A stretch of 64,000 nt of DNA from Phallusia mammillata (Eukaryota; Chordata; Ascidiacea; Phlebobranchia; Ascidiidae): NCBI GenBank assembly GCA_003260075.1, contig QLIY01000643.1, positions 12,569 through 76,568 on the forward strand, read 5' to 3'. Each line of letters opens with the position of its first letter. Within the stretch, counting starts at the first letter, position 1. The position numbers and the translations under genes are program-made. The notes under the pieces were generated by a model, which saw only the letters and a program-made list of their open reading frames with translations, made no database searches and was not told the DNA's origin. Below, piece after piece: positions 11,720 through 23,900 of the stretch.

Positions 11720-12894
11720 ATTGTTTTTACAAACCAAGCCATGTCAAACGTAACATTGATACGCATAATTTATCAAGATTATAAAGCAAAAAACTGTAGT
11801 ATTGTTAGATTTGTGTTTGACTTTTTCACTTTATGTCATCGTTGTTTCATACCAGAATAAAATGTTACACAGGAATGAAATAAATACATTATTATACCTA
11901 CTTATATACTGCAAGTAACACAGAGTTAAAAAAGTTGCAAAATACTGGAACAGAACAAAATATACAACTTCGTTATTCCAGTGTTTTGGTCTGAATTTAA
12001 CAAAGAAGACTTGCTTGAAATTTTGTGTTTTCACACGATTATAATGTTTAAATGCAATGATGTTGTTCTGGAGAATTGTCTGTTATATTTTAGATGATAA
12101 ATGTGGCATTATAACCACCAAGAATAATTGATGTGTGTTGCAACTTTATTTTTTTGTTGTGTTAAGACACAGGCAGTGGTAGGATTCAGCCGGTTCAAAC
12201 TGGTTCTATAGAACCGTCTCACGAAAAAAATGTATGGGGTCATATATTTAGATTTTAGAATACAATTGTTGGTATTTCTGCATTAATCCATCACATTTCA
12301 ATGTTTATAGCTTACATCTTCTTAAAAGCATTTCAAAATATATAGTACAATATTTGTCTGCTAAGAAAAATCAATATAAACATGTTTTATCAGTTTCTGC
12401 AAAGAAAATCCAACAAAAAGGGCAAGAATAAAAACATTTTTGGCAAACTGTATGCCCTTCTTAAAATGACATCAACACATTTTTTGCCATTTTTTCAGTG
12501 GTAGCTGTTTGTAAACAGTTTTTATTTTCTGGCATTGTAAGTAATATTATCATTAAAAAAACATAATCTTGTTGTTGGAATAGAGGATAAGATATAATTT
12601 TTGACATGCATTTAGTGCAATTATTAGTAACTGTATTGAGTAAGCTCATGTATTGTAATTGCACAAAAGTACATATACAGGAAATGGTAAATGCAATATG
12701 TAGAAAATAGTATTAAAGGGATTATAGTTTTTTGGAGAATAGTAATATCAGAAAAGGCTCTACTCTTGGTAATATCAATAACTAATATGCAAAATTTGTA
12801 TTTTGTTTTTATACGATGGTAAAATTCTGAAAGAATCTAAATTCTTATCTTTGCACATAAAAACATTTTTCTTGTGTCAACAACCCCCGTATAC
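11720..12894. other. ALDH5A1 upstream region
   Basis: AT-rich sequence with no gene recognised. A hAT-like left end lies at 12174. The ALDH5A1 promoter and 5' UTR are expected in the last few hundred bases. Confidence 0.4.
12174..12230. mobile_element. Fragment with hAT-like left end
   Basis: CAGTGGTAGGATTCAGCCGG is followed by an inverted GGTTC/GAACC pair. No matching right end was found downstream, so this is a remnant. Confidence 0.35.
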
Positions 12895-15800
12895 ATGGCA
12901 TTAAGAAAGGTAGGCCACCTTTCACTGAAGTTTGCACGACATAGTTCTTGTGCACACACAAGGAGCTTTCAGTCCAGACGTCTGAGCACACATTCTTTGG
13001 CACCGCCACAGAGCTTCTACTCATTGTCGCACAATCTAACAAGCCATTGTACAAGCAACTCTGTCCGAAGATACACCTCTTACAAAATGGAAAGTTTTCT
13101 TTGCAATCAGGCTTTTATCAATGGAAAGTTTCAGTCAGTTTCAGAAACTTTTCCTGTTTTAAACCCTTTTACTGATAAAAAATTGGGCGATGTAGCAAAT
13201 TGTACTGCATCTGATGCTGTTCAGGCCATTGAGGTGGCTGCCGAAGCCTTTAAGACTTGGAAAAAGACAACTCCAAAGGTTGGTTTAAAAAGGTGTGATA
13301 ACAGACAAAAATAAAAAAGAATAAAGGAGTTTTTTTGCAAATAATGGTGCTTGATATGTTAGTAGTTTTTAAATGTAAAATTCAATGTCATGTTTTTAAT
13401 AGTAAAAACATTACTTTGCCTCGAAAATTTTTATTGATTTATTTTATTTGCATTTAGTTGTGAATCAAAATCAAAAATTGAAATAAAGTGTTTGAGAAAA
13501 TATGTTTACAAAACTGTTACCCTTCTTTGAAACAATGTTAAGGTTAGTAATTTTAATTAAAAACAGATGACTTCTTAACAGGAAAGAGCCACAGTTTTGC
13601 GGAAATGGAGTGAATTAATGATAAAAAACAAGCAAGCTCTAGCGGAACTCATTACAGCAGAAAATGTAAGTTTCACATTATAATAGGAAACCGTAGATCA
13701 TTTTGTTTCTGCCCTGTAGTACAACAGAATTAAAAAAAGCACTTAGAATCAAGTGCTAAATTTTGGGTTGAAAAACAAAGATTTAAGGTGTAAGCATATC
13801 AGTCCCCCCCCCCAGTGCTAAATTTTGGGTTGAAAAACAAAGATTTAAGGTGTAAGCATATAAGTTTGTTTTTTTTGCTAAAATATTTTTTAAACGACAT
13901 TCACTTACTTAAACTAAAAGTATTTGTGAAAACTTTTATGTGAACTTATTGCCAAGTCATGATTTGTTACTTTGTTTGCTCAGACAAGTCTGTGTACTTT
14001 GGTAGAATGAAAAAGACTGGAATGTCAAACTTGTGTGCAATTGGTCAAAGAATGTTTACTAATGTTGAATCAGCAAAATAAAATTTATGACTGTACAAAG
14101 GCACCTATATGTAGCATAAATGCTGGAAAATACCTCATTGTATTTGTATTCACATAAAAGACACAATATTACATTTTCAGGGCAAGCCTGTTGCAGAGTC
14201 CATTGGGGAAATAAACTATGCTGCTTATTTCTTTGAGTGGTGTGCTGAAGAGGCGAAACGCACTTATGGAAAAACTATTCCAACACCGTTCCCCAACAAA
14301 CGACTAATGTCAATAAAACAACCCATTGGTGTTACTGGCATGATTACACCGGTAATTTTCACACTTCTGTTCATTTTAAAAATGTTGCATTTAAATGGAT
14401 ATTTTGGATGTTTTTTTTCAAACTACTTTAATCAAACATATACTTAGTTTAGTTTTGTGCTCAAATTGAGGCATTTTATCAGTCAATAAACTAAAAATGC
14501 ACTTTAAAAACATTTAACTTTAAAAAAGTCTATGTTATTATGTCTTAAATGTTTTAGTGGAATTTTCCAAGTGCAATGATCACTCGCAAAGCTGGAGCAG
14601 CGATTGCAGCAGGATGTACAGTTGTGTTGAAACCATCCGAAGACACACCTTATTCTGCATTGGCTCTTGCCAAGGTAAAGTTATTTTTTTGTATGTATTA
14701 CATACAAAAGATTCCGGAACAAAAATATGTGTAACTACTATTTTGTTTGTTAATAACTGAATTTTGAAAAAAATTAGGGGCAACTTTTTATGTTACAATT
14801 GTTTTTTTACGTTTACTTTTATTTTTAAGAGTTTAAAATTAGAGGTTGAGCTAATATCAAACTTTAATTCTTTAGTTCTGGATTTTGTTGTCAAAACATG
14901 AAATAAAGAAGATTTTTATGCAAAATTTGACAAATCTCAGCGGAAGAAAAATTTTAAACTTCTCTCATAGTTATCATTAGAAGCGGGCCTCCCCCCAGGT
15001 GTGCTGAATATTCTTCCATGCTCAAGAGAGAATACTCCTGCTGTCGGTCAGGTTATTTGCGAAAGCCCAAAAGTGGCAGCCATTTCTTTCACTGGATCAA
15101 CCGCTACTGGTAAAGTAAGTTTCAGAGAAAAGCATTTGGAAAATCTTTTTTTAATATTAGATCATTTAAAATTATAGTGTGCACAAAATGCTGTTTTAGG
15201 CAGAAGCTTTAAGTAGTGCTCTGAAGAATATAGCATATGAGCATATGTGATGAAGTGTTTTACCACAAATATGTGACATTAAAAACTGCGGTCGATGTGA
15301 CTGACTCCGGTTTCAAACCACAATAGTCATTTGAAAATTCACGCCTGACTGGCTTAAGGCTTGTTTTGTCTAAAATGTTCTGACTGAAATATACGTTTTT
15401 TACCTATTTTGATCAGTAACATATTTTTTTCAGATTTTGTTGAAACAATCTGCGAACACTGTAAAGAAAGTTTTACTTGAACTTGGAGGGCTCGCTCCGT
15501 TTATCGTGTTCGAATCAGCAGATGTTGAAAACGCGGTGAAACATGCAATGGCTTGCAAATTTCGTTATATGGGTCAGGTAAGGAATGGTGAATTAGCGAA
15601 CCACGTGTTCTAAGACACTGTTCCGGGCATTTACTATCAGTTTATTGAAGCAAAATACCGTTTGACTCCATAATACTGAGAAAGGCGAAATACAATAACT
15701 GGGAAATAATTGCAAAACATGGTGAACAAAATGAGTGATTTTACACAAAAAATTACTTATCAAACGCACGATTGTGCTGTATTTTGAACCCTGTGTCACA

Positions 15801-18800
15801 AAACAAGGAAAAGTTACGAAACCCAAGCCGGTAATCAAACGTTAAAGTGTTTGCATTATAAGTACGCAAATGCCGCAGATGTCTGGCAAATGATTGAAAG
15901 CGAGGGTCAAACAAGTTGAAATTATAACGGATAAGTGTATTGAATGACACAGCAGTTAGACCGAACATGGGTGCTTATCATTGAACTACATGTTAAAATA
16001 CCTATCTAACGTGTCAAAAACTCGCGCGAAAACAGGAGTTGGTTAAAAACATTTCACCAAAATAGGAAGTAGCTTAAAGTTTTGATAATAAAATTTAAGT
16101 TTTTTGGAAAGTTACACACCTCTGCATTAAAAAAAATATCTTGTATAAATCTAACATAACTATTTTTCATCAAAAAACGTAGGTACAACAATTGTATTGC
16201 ATGTACACGGCCGCATAAATTTGTATTAAAAGCAGACATTATCAAGTAAAAACATGTATGTAACACACGTGTTGCAGCAGCTAGAAGGCGCATTGTTTAT
16301 TATTAGTTTTAAACGCACTGTACTAATCTTTACGAACCCTGTTTAAAGCTCATTATAGCACAACGAAGGTCGATACGTTGGCATTAATTTTAATGCGTTT
16401 GCGAATCGTGGGACCTTTGGGAAATCAGCATTTGACAAACTGTCTTTGACGTTTTTGCTTTGGCATGTTTAAAAACAAAAATCGTTGTTAAAAGTGTTGA
16501 TAATAGTAGCGTAGTTTGTCCCAACAGGGTTCATCAAACAAAAAATTAAAAGCTTAAACTTAGTTCAAATTTAGTAGCGTTACTTTGAAATGTTGGTTTC
16601 ACGCTTAATTTGAATCCAAGCAAATCTTGTATTTTCAAAGGTAACATTCTAAAATCCCAAAACATAATAGTCAAGGTCACCACGAAGGTCAGGCAAACTG
16701 AATTAGTTGTAACAACTTTTGAGTTGCGTAAGTTAGGCGTGAAAAAAACTTGCTTGGGACTATTTTAAGACCTTGGTGTGGTCGTTTTTGGATGATAATT
16801 TACCAAAACATAAACACATTAAAAGCATTTTTTCTACGTCTTTGAACACAGTTCAAAGTAGTGTTGACTGTTAGCAAGTTGCAAAACACAAATTCTTGGA
16901 ATAAATTTATCTTCCAGTTAAGAGAAAACAAAACTTTAAAGAATTGTTGCATAAAGAGCGATACGAAAGACTTCAAGGCTATACGAGATTACGGTTTTGT
17001 ATAGTAAACCACCAAGTAAATGGACTCATTATTTGTCGTGTCCAAAATTGCAACAACCAGGTAGACATCCAATGATAGACCAAACCCACTTAGCAAACAA
17101 CATTCTGTTTATCTTACTGCAGGATAAATAAACCGAAAAAAACACTGGACATATTCTGTAAAGTGAAGGTTTGTGTATTTGTGTAATCTGAAATGTTGAG
17201 CTTTTTTATCAAAACCTTTGAAGTCTATATTGTCCAATTTTGGTGTGGTGTCACTTAAATACTGTCAGTATGCCTATAAATAAACTTGCAACTAAACGTC
17301 TAACTAACCAGAGACACACTTCTACATGGCATTGCTATTTAAAAGTTAGGGTCTCATTCAGCAAAATCAAAAAGACCCAATTAATGTGCACATACACATA
17401 GTTCATATTTTACTACAACTGATGTTGTTATTGTGACATTCTAGACGTGCGTGTGTGCCAACCGAATCTTTGTGCAAGAATCAGTTCACGATGAGTTTGT
17501 GAGCAAATTTGTGGCTGCTATGAAGAAAGAACTGAAAATGGGCGACCCAATGGTGAATGGAAATACATTTGGACCACTTATTAACGAAAAGGCAGTGTTA
17601 AAGGTGAAATACTATTTGTTTATTGAATATAACCTCAAATAAGCAAGGTAGCATACGTAATTAATTAAACTGCATATTTTAAAGTATGCAACACATCTCA
17701 TATTGTAACTTCATTGTTACGTTGTTATTCGTTTTCGATTGCTGTCAATTGTCTAACTTGAATCGATTATGTCTGTTGGAACGAAATCTTGCACTAAGTC
17801 AGTGGTTCCCAACGAGGGCCCATGGCCACCCAGGGGGACCACAAGCTGTTTTCCGGGGGGCCACAGGTGTTGTTTCCCCCAAAACACCCACTCAAAGCTA
17901 TTTTCTTTTTTAATGCATATAATTAAGTGTGTATTGCACATAACTTTATTCCCTAATTTAGTCGCCTATTTCACATACTAATTGCAGATGTTAAATTTGT
18001 TCACGATTACGAATTCTTGTTTACTCTATTCGACCTGTCTAAAGCCGAAATTAGTACCAAATTCCAACACGAGTTTGCCATTTACATTTTTTAAGGGGGC
18101 CACAGGACTGACAGGGTTACTTGAAGGGGGCCACGGTCCACGAAAGGTTGGGAACCACTGCACTAAGTATTGATTAGTAAAGTTTTGTACTGAACCCACA
18201 GATCGATATATTTGCTGCCATACACTATGTTTTGTCTCGACAGTGTCGGCCTGTGGATAATCTAACATTTTAGTTTTTGTCCTAAAAAACATGGTAAATT
18301 ACGGCACATAAAGAGTTTTTTAGGCCGCTGTTTCCTAACCTTTGTTCACGAATTCCCTCCTTAACAGTTCAACTAAATATAGTAGATGCTAAAACTACTA
18401 AGATAATTTTTTTGGGGCCTTTCATCGACTTTATAGGTGTTTATTTACAAACCACTGTACAAATTAAAGTAATTCCTCCCCTAAAGCTACAGAATTCCTT
18501 CCCGGGTGGAAACCACTGCGCTAGGCAAATGTTTGTGCACTTTCTTTGTCTCTCAAACGAACGTATAGGCGCATCTATATTGTTATCGTTATTGTACGTT
18601 AAATTATATTTAGATTAGGGACTGGTCGAGCGAAATTTATGAGCTTCACTGGACTCTAGTATCTTTCGCCATTCATTGCATTTTTCATAGGTGGAAGACC
18701 AACTAGCAGATGCTGTAAAACTTGGTGCAAAAATTGAAGTAGGGGGGAAACGGGGCCAAGCTGGAAAGTCTTCGTTCGAACCAACTCTTCTCACAAACGT

Positions 18801-19847
18801 TACTTCAGAAATGAAGTGCTTTAATTTCGAGACATTCGGACCAATAGCAAGCATCAGAAAGTAAGGTTTAGTGCTTGACCTTTTTCGACTTGTTTTGTGT
18901 GCTAAGTTAGTAAAAATGCCCATTTAATGAATTAGATCAGTAGTTCTCAAACTGTGCGTCGCGACTCCCTGGTGCGTCGTTTTAATTTTCCAAGGACGTC
19001 GCAGAATAGTTCCGTTTCGTGGCTTTTTGTTGTTGTATCAATAAACACAACTTTAATAATAAAGATCCACATTAACTTTTATATGCTGGTCCGTCGCAAG
19101 TCCAGAAAAACTTGTCAAGGGGCGTCGCAACAAAAAACGTTTGAGAACCACTGAATTAGATCACCAAAAGACTTATAAATTCACCAAACATTGGACAACT
19201 TTGTTTTTGGCGCTTTAAAGTGATGTCTGATACCCTTTATTTACTTTTCGCATAGGTTTAAAACTGAAGAGGAAGTTCTTGCACTGGCCAACGATACCAG
19301 ATCAGGATTGGCAGGTAAAAACTCTACAAAGGCTTATGTATCATTTGTGACTCTTTGGAAACTCATGCCTTTATTTTTGTTTTGTTACCTCCCCGTATTT
19401 TGAATTATCTTGACCAAATAACAACTCACAACGACCCAGAATGCTTCAATCTGACAACAACGAGTTAATACAGTTCGAGAGCGTTTAGGCATATAGGCTA
19501 CATCCAGACGTTGTTTTAGCAGAAAAAAATGATTAAAAAATATGATTAAAAAAATATGATTGATTGAGAGAATATAAAAAACACAAATCTTTCCATGATA
19601 ACAGTTGGTTTCGCATAACCAAAACCCATTTTTTCCATTGCCAGGTTACTTCTTTTCAAACGACGTGTCCCAGTGCTTTCGCGTTGCTGAAGAAATTGAG
19701 GTAGGGATGATTGGAATTAATGAGGGAATATTCAGTACTGCGGAGGCACCGTTTGGTGGCGTAAAAGAGTCGGGTTTGGGGAGAGAAGGCTCGTCAGACG
19801 GACTTGACGAATTTATGGAAATCAAATACATGTGCTGGGCTGTGTAA
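12895..19847 (+). CDS. ALDH5A1: Succinate-semialdehyde dehydrogenase, mitochondrial
   Basis: Ten exons join in frame: 12895-13278, 13582-13665, 14181-14351, 14558-14674, 14971-15114, 15434-15577, 17445-17603, 18691-18860, 19256-19314 and 19645-19847 (1635 nt, 544 aa; human 535). The N-terminus is a basic presequence. NAD-binding and ALDH motifs follow: [22 protein letters not shown] and FTGSTATGK. Glu316 in [10 protein letters not shown] and Cys350 in GQTCVCAN are the expected general base and nucleophile. Cys352 is the likely redox partner that forms the regulatory disulfide in the human enzyme. The C-terminal region contains TFGP, VNEG-like INEG and [14 protein letters not shown]. The enzyme oxidises succinic semialdehyde to succinate at the end of the GABA shunt. 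The ATG at 12895 is preferred because it opens the presequence. Introns 7 and 8 carry MITEs. Confidence 0.97.
13752..13866. repeat. Direct duplication around a 10-C run, ALDH5A1 intron 2
   Basis: About 52 bp (13752-13803) recur at 13814-13866 with one difference, separated by exactly 10 C at 13804-13813. No exon is affected. Confidence 0.8.
15578..17444 (+). other. ALDH5A1 intron 6, 1.87 kb
   Basis: This is the longest intron of the gene. I see no repeat with recognisable ends and no convincing coding sequence in it. Confidence 0.6.
17800..18160. mobile_element. hAT-like MITE in ALDH5A1 intron 7
   Basis: The 361-bp element runs from CAGTGGTTCCCAACGAGGGCC to GGTTGGGAACCACTG, flanked by the exact octamer CACTAAGT (17792-17799 and 18161-18168). 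Its sequence closely parallels 803-1163 in the opposite orientation, including ACTCTATTCGACCTG against its complement. Perfect flanks suggest a recent insertion. Confidence 0.88.
18326..18518. mobile_element. Short diverged hAT-like element
   Basis: The ends CGCTGTTTCCTAACC and GGTGGAAACCACTG are inverted. The flanks TTTTAGGC and CGCTAGGC share TAGGC. It is 193 bp long and non-coding, and lies in ALDH5A1 intron 7. Confidence 0.5.
18938..19153. mobile_element. hAT-like MITE in ALDH5A1 intron 8
   Basis: CAGTAGTTCTCAAACTGTGCG to GTTTGAGAACCACTG is 216 bp with the exact octamer AATTAGAT on both sides (18930-18937 and 19154-19161). It is the empty form of the element at 4087-4677, lacking that copy's nested insertion. 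Confidence 0.88.
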
Positions 19848-19925
19848 AGTTGTAATCGTTGTAATCGCCCCCCCCCCTATGGAAATCAAATACATGTGCT
19901 GGGCTGTGTAAAGTTGTAATCGTTG
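19814..19925. repeat. Duplicated 3' end of ALDH5A1 around a 10-C run
   Basis: The last 34 bp of the ALDH5A1 reading frame plus the start of its 3' UTR (19814-19861) recur at 19878-19925 after exactly 10 C (19868-19877). The second copy repeats the stop codon and has no role as an exon. Confidence 0.85.
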
Positions 19926-20787
19926 ACAAACCCATAATTTGCCGTCGTAAGTTTTCGTGTGTATAGTTCGAAAACTTCACAAGTTTGGAGGTTTGAAACA
20001 GTATGAACTCCTTAAATCGGTGCTGCTGTCATAGTGTTGCAATGTTCACAACTTTGGCGTTTCGCAAGTCCCTTATGGTCGCTCCTTCTCAGTTTGTGAT
20101 TTTGTTATTATCAGGTTTAATTACCTTGTTTCAATTTTTTTGTTATAAATGAAATGACAAATATTGTCATTCGTACATCGTGGATGTTGTTTCAAAAACA
20201 CAGCAATTAATTTCAATGTGTTTTTTGTTTTGAAAGGTAAGCTATGAGGGCACAGTAAATCATTCGTTTGCTGATAATCTTTTGTATTACCAAGTAAGTA
20301 AGTCAAAACATAAACAGATGTAAAACTAGGTGAAGTGCATGATTACTTTAATTATTAAAACACTCGGGCTTGTTAAGCTATAAACAACAAACGCAACACC
20401 ATTAAAAAAGTAAGTGACATATTAATTAGTGCAGTGTTTCTCAACCACGAGCCCACAGACTTTTATATGGAGTCTTGGCGTGGTTGTGCTGAGGCAAGGA
20501 TATTTTGACATCAAAAAATGTCAAAAAACAGTAAGTTAGACAAAATAGCAAATCAGTTTTTACTATCCAATATGGCCAATCTCATCACCGGCTGCACTGA
20601 TGAGACATTACGTATCGAAACAGTGTGCACTCTCTGCAGTTTATCTGGCTCTTCCCCTTATTGTTTCTCATTCATTCTTCGGCAAATAACAAAAATGTCA
20701 ATTAACAGTTACCTAAGAATTAAAACTACTTTAAAAAAAGAATCAAAACTATTTTGAAAAAAAAAATTGAAACTATTTTGAAGAAAT
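19926..20787. other. Convergent spacer of ALDH5A1 and the P450
   Basis: No gene recognised. The segment from about 20432 begins CAGTGTTTCTCAACC like a hAT-type left end but lacks a matching right end. Confidence 0.4.
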
Positions 20788-20867
20788 TCAATTTCTTGGG
20801 ACAGCTTTTAAGTGAAAATTCTTTTTTGGCCGCATTGCTCCTTTGAATGTTACTTCCATTGGTGCAC

Positions 20868-20949
<82 letters not shown>

Positions 20950-23900
20950 AAAAATAGCTTAACAGGACTTAGTCTCACTTTTACAAATTGATAAAAAACA
21001 TTAGTTTACATATTATTTTTTTAATTCATACTGATTATATTAGTGCAACTATAAGTTTTTTTCGTTGATTGTTGGTCACAAGATAGGTAATCAAAAAAAT
21101 CTTTAATCAGTCTACTAAGTCATTAAAGTGTTACCAACCGGTGTGTCCGATGCAACTTCAAATGAAAATTCATTAAGCAGTTTGCACATTGCGACGCGAA
21201 TTTCCAACAAAGCCAATCTCATTCCAACACAATTTCTGGGTCCAGCTCCAAAAGGTTGAAAAACCATTGGGTCAATTTTACTCATATCCTCCATTCTACA
21301 CAAAAACAAATGTTCTGTTTAATGCAAATTACCTATCAGTGGGGTTAATACATTTATTAATTTGCTGGTTTTGTTTTTAAAAGTAAGAATGCAAGGAAGT
21401 AATAAGGAAATTGAATCATTTGCCGGGGCATGGGTTGAGTAAGGTTTACTTTTGGTCAAAAAAATCTTAGTAAAAGAAAACATATTGACACAATAGCACT
21501 TACTATAACCCAGCCAGCAATAGTTGTGCAACGTTACAACTTATGGAAGCAAAAAAAAGGGCACAATTGATGTGTAATGACAGAATGCGCTGCAGCTACA
21601 CTCTATGCTACATGGTAAAACATTGTGTGTTTGTTTGACTGTACACTGTCACCCCCCCCCCCCTCATCAGAATCCATGCAATTGTTAGTTACGCTGTCAA
21701 AAAAACTAACTTTGAAATCTAGCTTTAGAAATCTTTTTTTTAGAAGACAGAAGAGATACATTTTTTAACCTTATTTCAGTGTTGTATCTTAACCCCCCCC
21801 CCCCCAGCCAGCAATAGTTGTGCAACGTTACAACTTATGGAAGCAAAAAAAGGGCACAATTGATGTGTAATGACGGAATGCGCTGCAGCTACACCCTATG
21901 CTACATGGTAAAACATTGTGTGTTTGTTTGTCTGTACACTGTCATTTTTTTTTTCAAAATGTACAAAATTTAGCCATTTAAAGGGACAGAAACCTCATCA
22001 GAATCCATGCAATTGTTAGTTACGCTGTCAAAAAAACTAAATTTGAAATCGTCAACTAGCTTTAGAAATCTTTTTTTTAGAAGAGAGGCAGAAGAGAGAC
22101 ATTTTTTAACGTTATCTCGTGTTGTATCTTAATTATAAATATGACTGAGTTTGGAATATTTTTTCTGTACCTCTCTGGTTTAAAAAGTTTAGGTTCATCC
22201 CAGTATTCCTCGTCATAACTCATCCCATACACTGGAACCTTTACCATCACACCCTTGGGAATATGAACACCATCAACATTAAAATCCTTTGCTGCATAAC
22301 GTGAATTTCTGAAAATAAAAACACTTCATACAGTATTTTTTAATGCTGTGGCATAATGGTATTTGTTCTGTATTAATGTTTCAACAAGTTTGAAACACAA
22401 CAATATTTTTCACAAATCATTTTTTCTGATATGTTTACTCAAAGTTGTCAAAATAAATAAACAAAGTAATGTTAAATTCATATTTTAAAATCTTGAAATC
22501 TAAACCTGTAATAAGAGTTTGACTGAATAATTTAGGAATGTTATTCAGTTTCTAACTTAGAGCATTTCTGCAAGCAATTTAATGCCAAAAGTAATCCAGA
22601 ATTATCTACACAAAACCATAATACTGTTATTCTTTATTAAATTTATATGTTACCTTGGAAGTGGTCCATACAATCTTAGAGATTCGTTAATGCACTGGTT
22701 CAAATATTTCATTCCATTTACAGCCTCATATGTAAATGAACCCTACAATTAATTTAAAACAATGAAATTGTTATTATTATGACAGACTAATTTAACAAAA
22801 AACTTTTTTTAATGTAAAAGTGTGAACAATTCAGTATTTGTTAAATTTTAAAACACACACACATAAAACAATGTTACTAAGATTGTTTTACTATATTTCA
22901 AAGTGCAAAAATACTAAACTTAAACAAAAACTCTGTAATAGCTGAATATTAAATGAAAAAAACAACTTAAAAAATTGCCGAACTAACTTTGACATGACAA
23001 AATTTAATTCAGTACATTTGTATAATCTTTGCTTTACCAGATTTTTTTGGTATTTTTCAGCAAACTTACATATTCCTCAAGTGCTTGTTGTATTTCCTCG
23101 TACAGTTTTTCCTGAACATCCATGTGTCGAGCCAAGTTGAATGCAAGAAACATCATTGCATTGCCAGTTGTTTCAAACCCAGCTAACATCATAATCAGAC
23201 TGTTTCCAACTATTTCTTGTCTGGACATTCCTGTGTGCAAAAGTACGTTGTATCATTCATAATCATATATTAAACAAAAATAATAAAATTTTGTTATATA
23301 GCTTACAAGAGTTTCCAAAACAAAAAAAAGTAGTTTTTTAGATTTAGATTAGATTATAATTAGGCAAATCTGCTTAATTGCATAAGAATCATAAATTCCC
23401 TTCAAACCTATTTCCAAAAAAAATTATCTTTTGAAGTAATTTTATCAAAAACATAGCTGCCAGAGTACTAAAGAATACTTTCAGTTAGTTCCACAAAAAA
23501 AGTTTGGCATGTTGGGTGTGTGACGAACCATACTTATTTGTATCACTTTTAATGTACCTACTGTTATATCTATAGTACAAGAAAACAGCTAAATATTGAA
23601 TTTATGTGTTTACCTTTGGCTGAATCTTGAGTAATTTTACTTTCTGGCACTTCAGCCTCCAACATCAACTGAAGAAGATCTGTTCTCTGTTCAAGGTAAA
23701 ATTAAAGCTTGAATCGAAACATACAAAAAAGTATTGTATAAAGCAGTGAAAACTTTAAAGCAGTGGTTCCCAACTGGGTAGAAATTTTGAAACTTGAGGG
23801 AAGAAAAAATCTGTTTCATAACTATACACTTAAGCTCTGGGAATATGACATGTCAAGTTGGTTAAAAACTCAATTTCAATGATCTATGGTTTGGCATCTC

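Noticed and set aside
13752..13866. C runs as poly-C insertions of a mobile element with long target duplications
   Set aside because: Duplicated lengths vary from about 50 to 370 bp, and at two loci the run replaces sequence found in the other copy. A gap placeholder explains this better.
19878..19925. Second ALDH5A1 terminal exon as alternative splicing
   Set aside because: It is a partial copy with no acceptor, joined by a 10-C run, so it is a duplicate contig end.
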